From contig OV884060.1 of the NCBI GenBank assembly GCA_930367215.1, forward strand, positions 11,984,001 to 12,048,000: a stretch of 64,000 nt of DNA. The letters are read 5' to 3'. The position numbers and the translations under genes are program-made. This stretch comes from Pollenia angustigena (Eukaryota > Arthropoda > Insecta > Diptera > Polleniidae). Positions within the stretch are counted from its first letter, which is position 1. Every line of letters starts with the position of its first letter. Below the pieces are notes generated by a model, which saw only the letters and a program-made list of their open reading frames with translations, had not been told where the DNA came from and made no database searches. Positions 45,727-58,038 of the stretch are shown here, piece by piece.

Positions 45727-46067
45727 AAGGCTGGATTACACTATTATACTTTGTATTAATACATGTCAAAAACTCACGTAATATGGCAAAGTGTGATAGT
45801 GTGAATGCAATGTGTCACGAAAATGACAAGTATTATGAAAAAATTTTGACATCCCATACGACTTCATCGTTTTTTTATAAATTCTAAAAACTAATTCTTT
45901 TCATTAGATCAGGGTTGAATTTTCTCTCATGTGCGAGTGTTTATACTTTGTGTGATGGTGTGAACACAAAGTCATGTTATATTAGATTTTTTGACAGTCG
46001 AAACAAAACTCATTAGATTTTGATCTCACAAAGTATTATGGAATACGTAAGACTTGTGCGATAGTAA
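45727..46067. mobile_element. MITE fragment, AAGGCTGGATTACACT family
   Basis: The left end AAGGCTGGATTACACTATTA is followed inwards by repeated TCACACAAAGTATTATG-like words. The right end stops at GACTTGTGCGATAGT, short of the terminus. A right-end piece with the complete terminus is at 54481-54557. Confidence 0.5.
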
Positions 46068-46870
46068 ATTGTTAATTGTTCGAATAATTCAAAATTGCTA
46101 ATTTCGATTAAAGGATTAATCGAAAAATTTATACCGATTAATCGAATAATAATAATATATGTATAATATTTCTGTTAAATGTATAATTTTTTTTTAAGTT
46201 TTAAGTCGAATAAACAAACCAAATGTATGTGTTTGTTGGAATTATTGGAATCTAGAGGAAATTATTTACAGAAGCATATCAGAAGATGGAATTTCCATGA
46301 AAAGTTTAAAAAAATCCAAAGTTTATTGACTTTTTTAAAATCTTAATACCCGAATGTGAAGCAACAATTTGGAGCTTTATGGAAAAGTTTTATTTAAAAA
46401 GAATGTTTATTTATTTAAGTACTAATTTTTTCTTAAGTTATCGAAAAAAAAATCTTGTGATTTAAAAAATTTCTGGATTTAGAATTATTCGATTAATCGA
46501 TGGCTGTGAGTGTTAAACGGCAAACCCCTCTGAAGAGATTGAGCGGTTGCAATTGAAACATGTAAGGGTAACCTGTCCGTAAAAGCCCTGGTTCAAGCCC
46601 AGCGGCAGTCAAGAATGAAAAATTATAAAAATAAATTTTTATTAATTTCATGTTGTAAAATTCCTTTCTTCATAAAAATAATTTGATGAAAATTAAATTT
46701 TATGAACTTTAGCCTAATTAAAATAACAAAAATTTGGATTAGAACCCATAACCACAATACTTATTATTAATCGATTAATTTTAAAATTATATTCGTTTAT
46801 TCGAATAAATTAATAATGCCAAATATCGATTAATCTTTTATTCGAACAAAAATAAAACCCGATTAATTGA
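46068..46870 (+). pseudogene. hAT-like transposon relic, split by repeat R2
   Basis: GATTAATCGA-rich ends surround a segment (46250-46345) whose reading EEIIYRSISEDGISMKSLKK parallels EEIVRRILAEDGRSANAFRK on the minus strand at the right window edge. The I-[A/S]-E-D-G pattern is like the N-terminal part of hAT transposases. It is heavily decayed. Repeat R2 is inserted at about 46565-46765. Confidence 0.4.
46565..46765 (+). repeat. interspersed repeat R2, uninterrupted copy
   Basis: AACCTGTCCGTAAAAGCCC, a B-box-like GGTTCAAGCCC, then TTTCATGTTGTAAAATTCC and AACTTTAGCCTAATT. It is the empty-site version of the copy at 11232 that carries a SINE. Confidence 0.65.
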
Positions 46871-47090
46871 ACACGCGAGAACATATAACGTATAAGTATT
46901 GGATATCTGACCCTCGTTGCAGTCACGAGACACTTGTGAAATACTCTTCGTAATTCGTTGATCTTTTAACACATGATTTTATACCAAAAAAAAAAAAAAA
47001 AACCCTCTGCTTTTTTCAAACAAAACAAAGAATGCTTTAATATTATCTGCCGTTATTGTTAAGAAATTTCTGCTTCAGTTTTTTGTGGTC

Positions 47091-48679
47091 TTATAAAATT
47101 TTTATTTCTTTAAGGTTTAAATAGACAATATTTTTTGGTACATAGACAAAAGATTTGGGATTATACACAATGGGTATCTCAGTCTTAGGGCAGGTTGTGA
47201 AACGGAAATGTCTTATCAAATAGGCCAAACCTAAACGTGATTGCATTTGGCCAAAACGTTCACCGATGCAATTGCGTGGACCGTCACCAAAAGGTAAATA
47301 TTCTACAGAGTCCCGCAGTTTAGCCACTTCTGGAGCAAAGCGTTCAGGATCGAACTCTTGGGGATTTGGATACAACTCAGGATCATGATGAATACCTAAG
47401 ATGGGTATTAAAACAGGCATGCCTTTTTTAATCACATAACTAGAATGACCAGGAACTACATAATCATTTAAGGCCTGGCGGTTTAGTTGGGACACAACTG
47501 GATATTTGCGTAGAGTTTCTGTAGGAAAAAAAACAATTCTTTTGTTTTAAGCAGTATAGAAACTAAAATTAAAGTGTGCGTGTACTTACCTGATAATACT
47601 TGATCCAAGTAGGTCATTTCCTTGAGATTATCATAACTCAGTGGGCTGTCGGCGCTATTTTCTATAACCTCATTAACCTCTTGTCTTAGGCGTTCTTGAA
47701 TGTCCTGGTGCTGAGCCAATTCATAAAGAGCATAAGTCATTGTTGAAGAAGAAGTTTCAAAACCTGCCAGAAAGAAAACAAATACTTGGGCACACAGTTC
47801 CTCTACACTCAAACCTCCCAGGCCCGACTTATCACTTTCATTATTCTTCAACTCGAGTAGGATATTTAAGAAATCGTTTCTTTGTATTTTATGTTCTTCT
47901 CTGTACGCTATAGTGTCCTTGACCGTTCTCATAAAGAATTGGTGAACATCTTCGGGTAAAATTCGCATGCCAAGTTTTCGGGCCAGTTGAGGGAAACTGT
48001 CTATTAAAGCCATAATAAACGCATTATGGCGTGGTACCATAATTGACTTCCGACCCATAAGAGGAAACTCGGATTTTGAATTTGTTAAGCTGTTGCACTC
48101 AATTCCAAAAGCACAACTACTTATAATATCGGTGGTATAACGACCCAACATTTCGTATACATTCACAACAGGGTCCGCTTTTACATTTTCGCTCAAGACC
48201 TGCATAAATTGATCGACCACTTTTAAAAGCGTTGGGTACATGTTCTTCATTTTTCCCGAAGTGAAAGTTGGCGATAGTTTATTTCTCATAATTTTCCATT
48301 TTTGACCATCGAGAAAGAACAAATGACCCGTCAAAGGATCAGATTTTTCATTATAGTATAAACCACGATCCGTAAAGTTAATAAAATCCTTGATAAGTAC
48401 ATTTTTAATTAGTATTTTGTCCAACAGCACCACTGCCGGGCGCTGTACTATATAGATGCCAGCAAAGGGACCGGTTCCTTTAAATTTTTTATAATAATCC
48501 GATAGAATTTCTCCAACCTGATGGGTAGTTCGTAAACCCTTAAAATTGCCCATTAATATGTGGGGTTCTTCATGTGGTATGCCTTGATTCTTCCAATATT
48601 TCAAATTTCGTTTCAGAAAATATATCGCCAGTGAAACTATGACGATTATTACGTAGAGTAAAGCCGTTGTTACTTCCAT
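47091..48679 (-). CDS. Cyp6a: cytochrome P450 CYP6A1/Cyp6a2-like (gene 6)
   Basis: Microsomal P450. Exon 1 is 48679-47590, exon 2 is 47518-47091, with a 71-nt phase-1 intron; 505 residues. The anchor starts MEVTTALLYVIIVIVSLAIY. Motifs: W128xxxR132, AGFETSSST at 305-313, ETLRKYP from 364, canonical FDPERF and FGDGPRNCIG with Cys447. GIPHEEPH, PRHNAFIMALIDSFP and GMRILPEDVHQFF strongly recall house-fly CYP6A1, an insecticide- and terpenoid-oxidising enzyme. That similarity is from memory, so function is inferred. It is the only member here with a textbook PERF motif, and it has a few extra C-terminal residues. A polyadenylation signal ATTAAA lies on the minus strand at 47041-47036. Promoter features are listed separately. 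Confidence 0.93.
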
Positions 48680-48723
48680 TTTGCTGTTGTTTAATAAACA
48701 ACGATTACTAATTTACTATTTGC

Positions 48724-48752
48724 TGAATTGAAAAGCTTGCGCGTTTTTATAG
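48724..48752 (-). promoter_or_regulatory. TATA box and initiator of gene 6
   Basis: On the minus strand TATAAAAAC begins at 48751. GCGCAAGCTTTTCAATTCAGC follows, with TCAGC about 27 nt downstream of the TATA start. This gives a leader of about 45 nt before the ATG at 48679. Confidence 0.6.
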
Positions 48753-49497
48753 AAAAAAAAAACAACGAATTGTAAAATTGTTTTTTAAACCTTAATGATT
48801 TGGCAGATTTCACGCTACAGAGAGTAATGACCCGGTTGTAATTAAATTTGTGTTCAACTTTAGGAAAATTACACTTTTATAAACGATTGAATTAAGTCAT
48901 TCTTGAATGTGGAAAGAATAACTATATTATTGTTATAACAGAAGTTCCATAATTTTTTTTGAATATCGGCTTAGAAGAAAGCTTTGACTTCTTCCTTTAA
49001 AAATGTTGTACAAAATATCAGTCTTTTATCAGTCTTTTTTATGGGTTCTAAAAGATTTTTGGTTCCGTTATTAAAATAATCATAATAGTTTGGTTTTTTT
49101 TCTTTGTCGCTGAAAAAATTTATATTATTTTTTTTAATAAAACTTATACAATTTTTAACTTGGAAAATAGAATTTTTGGTTATTGGTTTGGCGCATATCA
49201 TGATAATTTCACCATGACATGCGCCAAAACAATTAAGAGCTGACAATATGCAAGTTTTATTCCTAAGCCAAAGCTTTTTTTAATTCTCTACACTAAATAT
49301 TTTTCTTAAATTTCCTTGAAACTTTTCAGTTCTTGTCTTATTTCGAAAATGTTTTCCATTTTTTTTGTAAAACATACGAGCGAAACTATAGTCTGACCCT
49401 TAACCCAATTGTTCTATTAATACCTAATTAATAAAACATTACGCAAAAATTTAAGTAGGGGTTATTTGAAATGCTTTAAAATTGAAAACCTTTAAAT
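48753..49497. other. upstream of gene 6, nothing recognised
   Basis: AT-rich. The minus-strand open frame at 48971-49246 has no recognisable motif. Confidence 0.4.
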
Positions 49498-50050
49498 CAG
49501 TGTTCGAAAAAAAACAGTACATTATTTAACGTTCGGCTCACACACCCAAGAACGATATCTATTCTTTTAGTGATTGCGTAGACATACACAACCCTTAATA
49601 CCGTTCGTAACTATTTTCAAGAAAGAACCGAACATTATATAATGTTCGGTTCTTCGTTAAAAAACAGAACAATTGTAGTGATACTGTAGACAAACATTAT
49701 ATTTTAATGTTCTATAATGTTTTTTTTCGTGTGTGTATTTTGTTTTTGTAAAAAACGTTTGGTTTTTTTTTTACTAGCCAAAAGGGACGAACATTAACGA
49801 GCCGAACCGAACACATTGAAGTTTGTGGATTTCAAAAAAAAAAAAAAACCGAACGGAATTAAATGTTCACAGCTTTTGTTGAGTTTGATAAAAACAGTAA
49901 TATTTTTGTGTTCGAAAGATGACTAACAGGGAAACGTTATTTTTTTTAATGATTTTCTACACAAACACTATTAGCGTTTGTGTTTTCCACAAATCTACCG
50001 AACCGAACATAAAAAAACGATATTTAGTGTTTATTTTCTTTCGAACACTG
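49498..50050. mobile_element. 553-bp hAT-like MITE with perfect TSD
   Basis: The ends CAGTGTTCGAAA and TTTCGAACACTG are flanked by an exact 8-bp repeat CTTTAAAT (49490-49497 and 50051-50058). The interior has several GAACGTT/GAACATTA motifs and an inner palindrome around CCGAACATTATATAATGTTC. Non-coding. A truncated relative is at 8872-9040. Confidence 0.85.
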
Positions 50051-50058
50051 CTTTAAAT

Positions 50059-51184
50059 TGTTGAAAAAAAATTTTAAAAATATAAATATTTCATGTTCTA
50101 TTAAAAAACAAATCAGCATTAAAGGCTTATAATTTTTTAACGTTTTGGTCTATTCTAACCTTATAAACGCATTACTTGTAAAGTTTTTAAACGATTCAAG
50201 TTAGAGCTTTTGTAAAAAGCTTTAACATATTAAAAAGCTTTTTTGTTGGTATTATATGTTTAAAAAAATTTATATTTTAGGATATTAAAAAAAGCTAGCG
50301 TTTTAGAAAAATAAAACCACTAGTATAAATTATAAATTTTTTGCTTTACAAAAAGTTTGATAGATCAAAAATCATTTAACAGTTTCTAAACTACATTAAA
50401 CAATTTTCTTCTTACAAATACAATTTAGTAAATCAATAAAAAAATTGTTAAAAAATAAAGTAAAACCTTGAGCAATTTACTGTTCACGCTTTTTTTTGGA
50501 TATTTTCTTCAACTTTTTGTTAGGTCTGAACATAACTTTAGGGTTAACAAAAAGCTTGAAAGCAATACTTTACTGTAGAGTAAATAACAAGCTACGTTGC
50601 CTACTGAACACTTTTAACTATTCTTCCCTTCTCTTATATTAATAAAGGGTTGCTTACAATTTTATCAGTGATTTTCATAGAGATTTTTTTTATTAGCTTG
50701 CGTTTTTTTTTAAACTTTTGGAATTGAGACATTCTTATCAAATATTTGCTTAGTCATTCGAAATCTACAGTTATTTTTTTTTTTTTGGTAAACATCTAGA
50801 CATTTAATGCACTGTTTTATTTGTTTTGTTTTATTAAGTTTTCTATTATTGTTGAACAAAATATAATATTCATTAGTTAACTGTTTCTATAGATTAGATT
50901 ATCTTTCTATCATTTGGCGTGGGAAATTTGATAAGAAATTTTATTTGCTTTTGAAGAAGTTGTAAAAGCAACAAGATAAAATCGTTTTGCTTGAAAAATA
51001 TAAATTTATAAAAGTTTTCTACAAGATTATAAATGACAAGATAGTAAAACTTTTGAATTTTATCAAGAAAAATTTTTAATGCGTTTTATTCCAATCTCCA
51101 AATCAACTTATTTTCCAAAGATTTTTTGGGAAAATTCGTAAATATCTACTGACTAAACAGTGCAACACATAAAATGTACACCTC
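50059..51184. other. intergenic, nothing recognised
   Basis: AT-rich sequence with no supported gene or element ends. Confidence 0.4.
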
Positions 51185-51330
51185 ATTATACCCACGCCAC
51201 GATAGCGGAGAGGGTATCATACGATTGTGCTGATGTTTGTAACACCTTAACAGATTTGGGTTGATCTACCTTTTACAACGCAGACATAGAATTACTTTTT
51301 GAATCGATCTAACGAAGCCGGCTGGCAGGC
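51185..51330 (+). repeat. mini-me-like element, 5' fragment
   Basis: GCGGAGAGGGTATCATACGA, TGTGCTGATGTTTGTAACAC and CCGGCTGGCAGGCAAAAGAG match the left part of the element at 59095. The 3' part is absent. Confidence 0.6.
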
Positions 51331-51763
51331 AAAAGAGTACAAATTTTTATTTTTTTTTTGTTAATTTTAAAACAAGATATGCATTTCTATAAAAAGCAAC
51401 AACAAAACTATAAAACATTTTAAAATTTGTCTTTGCTTTCAATGAAATTTTTGTGCGTTGCGTTGGAATAAGGCCCTCAAGTTTATCAAATTTAATTTTC
51501 ATTAAAATATTTTCAGAGAAGAAAGGAATTCACAACATGAATGAATTTATTTTTTTTTCTGATAGTTTTTATTAAAGTTTTTTGAACCATAATACTTTTC
51601 ATTTGATTAGGGTTGCATTTTAACAAACGCAAATAAAAGTTCATATTATTTTATGTAAAATTAACTGTGAAAATTGTCTTTTTGACAGTCTTCAAAATTA
51701 TTTGTTTGTACTTACGTGAAAATGTTTTCTGTGTTACCTTTAGAGTCATTAACAAATTTTTGC

Positions 51764-53402
51764 AATATATATTCTGGGTCCTTGAGTAATTTTAAGTCGA
51801 TTTAGCCATGTCCGTCTGTCTGTCCGTCTGTCCGTCTGTTGAAAACACGCTCACTTTCGAAAAACTCAAAAGAAATAAACAAACTTGGTGTCAAATTGCT
51901 TGTAGTTATCCTAAGCAGCTTGGGATTGAAATCCAGCAAAATCGGTTCAATAGGATCTGAGCTATGAATCAAAATGTGGAACCACCACCTAAAAAAAATT
52001 GATAATTTTGTTACAAAAACTAACATAAATGGTGGAAAAATGCACAGAATGATATAAGATTTCGCAACAGTTCGTTTTATTTAACTGGAAATCACGCTGT
52101 AAAATATCTTGAAGATCCGTCCATGATTTACCCCAGGCCCCATATAAGCCCTACTCCCGGAAAACAGTATAGTACGCCTAAAACCCTAACTAACAATGCT
52201 ATCATAACAAATTTTGGCACGTCACAGTTAAATAGGACTTGAAATGAAACTGTTAAGTTTCGTGAAGATCGGTCCATAATTTACCATAGGCCCCATATAA
52301 AACCTACTTCCAGAAAACAGCTAAGTACGCCTAAATCCGTAAAAAATAATGATATCATAACAAAATTTGGAACATATAAGTTTTACAGGACAAGAAATAA
52401 GATTCGTGAAGATCAGTTCATAATTTACCCTAGGCCCCATATAAACCTTACTCCCGGAAAACAGCTTAGTACGCCTAAAAACGTAAAAAAGAATGCTATC
52501 ATAACAAAATTTAGTACATCACAGTTTTATTGAACAAGAAATAAGACTTTAAAATTTTGTGAAGAAAGGTCTATCATTTACCATAGGCCCCATATAAACC
52601 TTACTCCCGAAAAACAGCTTAGTAAACCTAAATACGTAAAAAATAATGCTATCATAACAAAATTTGGAACATATAAGTTTTACAGGACTAGAAATAAGAC
52701 TGTGAAATTTCATAATTTACCCTAGGCCCCATATAAACCTTACTCCCGGAAAACAGCTTGGTACGCCTAAAAACGTAAAAAATAACGCTATCATAACAAA
52801 ATTTGATACATCACAGTTTTATAGAACTAGAAATGACACTGTGAAATTTGGTGAAGATCGGTGCATAGCTTACCATAGGCCTCATATAAAGCCCACTCTA
52901 GTAAAATAATTAAATAAGCGGTAAACTTTCTTCCAGTTTAGCTTCATATGGCCAGAAAAAATGTTATGCAATTTTGTGATATACGGTCCATAATTTTCCT
53001 TATATTCCATTTTAGCAGCCTTTTGAAATTTACTGCAAACGCTTAAACTAATTGCACCGCTGTATTGAAATTTATGTTTTTTAATACCAGATATCGTTAT
53101 GCAGAATTTGGGATGATTGGTTCATAGCTTACCATGGCTTTTATATAATTTGTTCTCTTGAAAATCATTTAAGTTCATCTTAAACTGATATTCTACTCAA
53201 ACTTTTTAAAATCGATTCTGATTGTCGATCAATAATTTTATATAGGTCTAAACCGCAACAAATTTTAATGCAGATGTCTGTTTTTACAAAGATTATAATA
53301 ATAAATAGACATCATACAGATATTAGTCCTAAAACATTCGAAGTGTCGGTGGAGGGTATCAAAGATTCGGCACAGCCGATTATAGCACTCTAACTTATTT
53401 TT
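51764..53402 (+). mobile_element. mini-me/DINE-like element with expanded minisatellite
   Basis: Same family as 38934. It has ATTCTGGGTCCTTGAGTAAT, a (GTCY)n tract at 51809-51838, then about six units of 143-154 bp (52085-52905) with GTGAAGATC[C/G]GTCCATAATTTACC and CCCATATAAACCTTACTCCC. The terminus is GGTGGAGGGTATC, hairpin CGGC-ACA-GCCG and CTCTAACTTATTT. The 5' terminus is missing. The copy at 38934 has only two units. Confidence 0.75.
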
Positions 53403-54480
53403 ACTTTAGGTTTATTTTATTGTCTGAATGTTGTTGTTTCTGTGTATAATTTTTTTTGCGTGTTTTTGAATTGTATTCTTCTGTAAAACAAATTTTTTTA
53501 AATACTTTGCAAATAAAATTGGACCACCTGATAATTTTGATAAAATGGACTACTCCATGGACTGGTCCGATGTAATGCAAGCATGGACCATGTCATTGTT
53601 AAAAAGTGTTTGTAGTGAGACAACATGTCTTCGTTTTTTAACGACGGGCTTTCGTTTTTAAGCGACTTCAAAACTAATCCTCTTGTGTATACCATGGAGT
53701 AGTTTAAAAACTTCTCCTTATTAGTCCAAAAGTGGGTTATATGGTCCTCCCCTAGGACATCGTAATGTTAAATAGACCATGTTTTTTCCATAGGTTTGGT
53801 TACTTTTGAACTAGTCCTGGTCCCTTGTGGGCTACTCTTTACACGCGTGTTTGGACAGGTCCTATTATTTGCAGGGTAAATATAAATATGACGATATGTA
53901 TCTGTAAATACCTGTTATTTGTGTGGTCCAAATTGTTTATTTAGTTCAAATGGTCTGATTGTCTGAAAATAAAAAAAAATTTAAATTTTAAGATTAAACT
54001 TACATGTGTATTGAAAGCTGCGTGCTTGTTCTAGGTAAATGTACTTAGTAAAATAGTGTTCTTTTTTTTGTACTAAAATTGTGTCAGGTTGGCAACGTAA
54101 AATTTTATGTTAACACAGTGTTGTAGTTTCATTAAAAACTGCAAAATTTAAAATAAATAAGATGAAACGAATATACTTATAAAAAAAAAAAAAAAAATAA
54201 AAATTGAATATATACCATAGAACATGAAAAGTGGGTCATAGAAAGAAATAGAATATAACCGGATGATTCTTTGACATGGTTGGGAGGGCCAAGGAGACGA
54301 ACAGCTGTCTCCCGAATTCTTCACGTGGTAGAGCTGTGTTTAGTGATAGTTTTGAGTGTATTTTATGTTTAATTTTTGTTAAATGTTCGAATACGAGGCT
54401 GGTGAGGAGGGTTGGGACCTAACTGAGTTCATTTATGTCGAATAGCTAGCTGGAAACCTCGCCAGACCAAACGGTTCGTA
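53403..54480. other. intergenic, unclassified
   Basis: No gene. 53520-53880 has many GGACCA/TGGTCC words, and 54270-54470 is less AT-rich (GGGAGGGCCAAGGAGACG). Both look like element debris, but I cannot assign them. Confidence 0.35.
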
Positions 54481-54557
54481 ACAAACTCATTAGATTTCTA
54501 TCTCACAAAGTGTTATGGAATACATAAGACTTGTGTGATAGTGTAAACTAGCCTTTA
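54481..54557. mobile_element. MITE right-end fragment, AAGGCTGGATTACACT family
   Basis: CTCATTAGATTT.TATCTCACAAAGT and GACTTGTGTGATAGTGTAAA match 46005-46067. It ends in ACTAGCCTTTA, the complement of the family's left terminus. Confidence 0.5.
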
Positions 54558-54941
54558 TACAGGTAAGTAGTGCGTTGAGAATCTTTAATTAAATTAGCTT
54601 TGATAAGTTTTCTGACGTGTCCTTACAACTATGTTCTTATTTCTGATGTTTGTTACAATCATTAAAATAATAACATGAAAAAATACGACCGTTGTGAACA
54701 ACCCCTCATAATTCAGAGTGCTATTTTGAATTAATATCAGCTGATTTCAAACAAATATAAAAAATTAATATTTTTCTAAAATAAAAATATTTTTTAATTC
54801 TAATCCATGAATTATTAAATTCTTCTGATTAGTTACGACAGTACAACAAACATAGCAAGCAAAGTTCTATTAATTTAAGACACTTTTTGCTTACAAAGCA
54901 AAAACAATATTTTTAAACCACTGTGAATACCCTAAATATAT

Positions 54942-57900
54942 ATTTTTTTTTTTTTTTTTTATTAATTCTTCATTTACATAACCGAGCCTATAGGGCCTTA
55001 TGCAGTTAATTAAAGCTACTTACTAAATAGTAAACTTCTATATAAAATTATGCAAATAAAAATTTCAATATGCAATGTACAAAAAATGCTAAGAAATAAA
55101 TAACAATACATATGAATAATATACATTTAATATAGGTTAAAAAAAAAAAAAAAAATCATAATGAATGCTAGTAAGCAAAATTATTTGAACAAACACAAAT
55201 AATCTTAGAAGAATTAAAAAATAGAAACAAAAAGAAAATCGAACATATTACGGAACATTCAATAAATGGAATTGTGAATATTCTAGCAATTTAGATTTGA
55301 AAACAGAATATGAATACGTAAACTCCCTCAATTCCCTGGGCAACGCATTCCATATTCTCGATACTCGAATTTGAAATGACCTTTTATAAACATCCAAATG
55401 CCTGACAGGATAAATTATTTGCGGATTTCTTAATGAATGTGAAAAATTTAATTTATTAACAATATAAGCAGGATAACCATTGACAAGGGATTTATATAAA
55501 AACAATAGCAGCCTAATGCTGACAAAATTTTCAAAAGAAGATCCAATAAAACTTAAAGCGTATCGGGAAACATGATCCCTTCTTTTCAAATTAAAAACAT
55601 ATCGGATAATCCTGTTAAAGATTAGCATATATTTTTCCCGGACATGACTCCCAGCCCCAGTAAAGATTTCGGTACAGTACAATATATGTGGCATTAAGAT
55701 AGCCTTGGCTATCCGTGTCTACATTGAAAGAGGCAAATATATATTTAATGAGTACCACCTTTTTAAAAGAAATGATACCCGAGAAGATAGGTTATCAACG
55801 TGTGGGGAAAAATTCAGTAAGTTGTCCAAGACAAGGCCTAAACATTTCATTTTGTTAACAAATTCTATAGGAACACCATTTATTGCAATATTCACATCCT
55901 CCGTATTGAATCCAAACCCCATTAACTTTGTTTTCACTGGGTTAACACAGAACCCATTAATTGCCGCCCATGACATTACTTCCCGAATTACATAGTTGAC
56001 TCCTATCTCCAACACATCCAAAAATGCAGTATCTGAATAACAAACAAACTGAACATCATCTGCATATACAAATGGCAAAAAGGAAACACCATAAGAAATA
56101 TGCAGCAGGTCATCCAATTACAACATAAATAAAAGTGGGCCAATTACAGATCCCTGAGGAACACCACTTGTGATCCGACGAGATTGGGAGAGAGACGAAC
56201 CAATAGATACATATTGAAGTCTACCATACAGATAAGACCTGATAAGCCCACAAGCCTGGTGAGAAAAATCAAAATTATCACATAATTTACACAATAACCT
56301 GGAATATATTACTCTGTCAAAAGCTTTCGATAAATCTACCGAATAGAGTCAGTCAAACCAAGTAGTAGAGAGGTTGTGCTGTACCCCCGTCGAAACCCTG
56401 ATTGTGACGGATGTACCAGTGCATTACGATCAAGGTGCTTAATCATTTGATCTTTCAAAATATGTTCTACCACTTTAGAAAGAACGGGAAGTATCGAAAT
56501 AGGACGTAAATTGTCAAATTCAACTGACTGACCCTCCTTCCTTATAGGAACTACTCTAGCTATCTTCCACTTCCAAGGAAAGCACGAAGTGTTAATAATA
56601 GTATTAACTAGATGAAGTAAATGCGAGGACACAAATGGGAAGACAATTTTCAGAAATTTTAAAGGTAAGGAGTCATGTCCAACAGCATTAGACTTGATTC
56701 TACAAAGTGCCATAAGTAGCGTATCAATATCAACACATTCAAAGGAGAAACCAGAATCGCGAGAGCTGCCAATAGGATTGTAATAATCCTCCGAATCAGG
56801 TATCTGACAAGAAACAAAATAATCATTTATATCATTCGGATCGGAAAATGTTAAATGCTCCTCAGATTCAAGACAACCATTGCTTCTCAAAAAGTTCCAC
56901 ATTTGTCTAGAATCAAAATTCTGAAACAACTGCGCATGTGCACGCATCCTCAACTTCCTTATAATCCTCTTCACCCTATTCCTGTTTGCACAATAAATTG
57001 CCCAGTTTCGTGGCGTTCTAAATTCGAGGTAATGCCTGTACGCCAAATCCCTCAATGAGATCTGAAAAGAAATTTTCCTGTCAATAAACCAGTTAACTGC
57101 ATCTACACCCACCTTACGACGAACTATTGGGACCAAAAAGTGCAGAGAATTTACATTCGACATGAAAATCTCAAGCTGCAAATTTACATCCTCAGTCAAG
57201 TACATGGCACCGAAGTCACAATCAAGAATTGCCGCTTCCAATTCCTCAGTTCTCAAAGCTTTATAATCCGGATACGAAACAACACGTTTCGAAGATGAAA
57301 TTGGAATGTCAACAGCTATAAAAATTAAGGAATGTCGAGACACACCAGGACATTGCATTTAACCAGATGTACCCACGAGAATTGATTTACTCAACAGAAA
57401 ATAATCAATTAGTGATGTTGTATTACAACCCACATGGTAATGCGTCGGAATAGAATTATGGCGGTAATTTAAGTCCAATCGCTGACACATAGAACGTAGC
57501 GACACAGAATCAACTGGGCAAAATAAATTCGTATTAAAATCGCCCATAACTATAACATTAGAATATCTTACTAATAAATCGCCTACAGAGTCCTCAAAAT
57601 CACCCAAGTTACCATCAGGTAGATAACATACACCAACTAAAAGTTTAACATTATGAAGAATAATCTCCACGAACAAGGCTTCATAAGTATCACTACCCTC
57701 AGACATAAAAATTGGTCTATATTTTACATTGTGTGATAAAAGCATCGCTACACCACCACCTCTTCTACCTAGCCTATCATTCCTACATATACTATAACCA
57801 GGCACATTAACTGCCTGAGATAAAATGTAAGGCTTTAGCCAAGTCTCAGTATATGTCTAACTTCCTCAAACTTACCATTACTAGATGATGCACAAAAACT

Positions 57901-58038
57901 GGTTATATTCCAATGTCCGATTTTCAGAGAGTTTTGAAGAGCATATAAAGAACTGCTAATGACAGAATTATCACTGCAAATAGGACCTAAATTACTTGCA
58001 TTCATTATGACAAAAAAATATATAAATTTAAATACCAA
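54942..58038 (-). mobile_element. Jockey-superfamily LINE, decayed, minus strand
   Basis: ORF2 of a non-LTR retrotransposon. In order on the minus strand it shows an endonuclease start (MNASNLG at 58005, then LKIGHWNITSF), endonuclease segments GRRGGGVAMLL and VIVMGDFNTN, reverse transcriptase with NLRPISILPVLSKVVEHIL, a DLSKAFDRV block, SGVPQGSVIGPLLF and the catalytic YADD near 56060. A C-terminal domain ends at 55248. Breaks: an internal deletion with frameshift near 57836, stops at 57359, 56118 and 55719, and a frameshift near 56340. The 3' UTR runs to a poly(A) tail, seen as T's at 54942-54960. No ORF1 is seen, so the copy may be 5' truncated. The RNase H relics at 1352 and 20578 belong to other LINE families. 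Confidence 0.88.
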
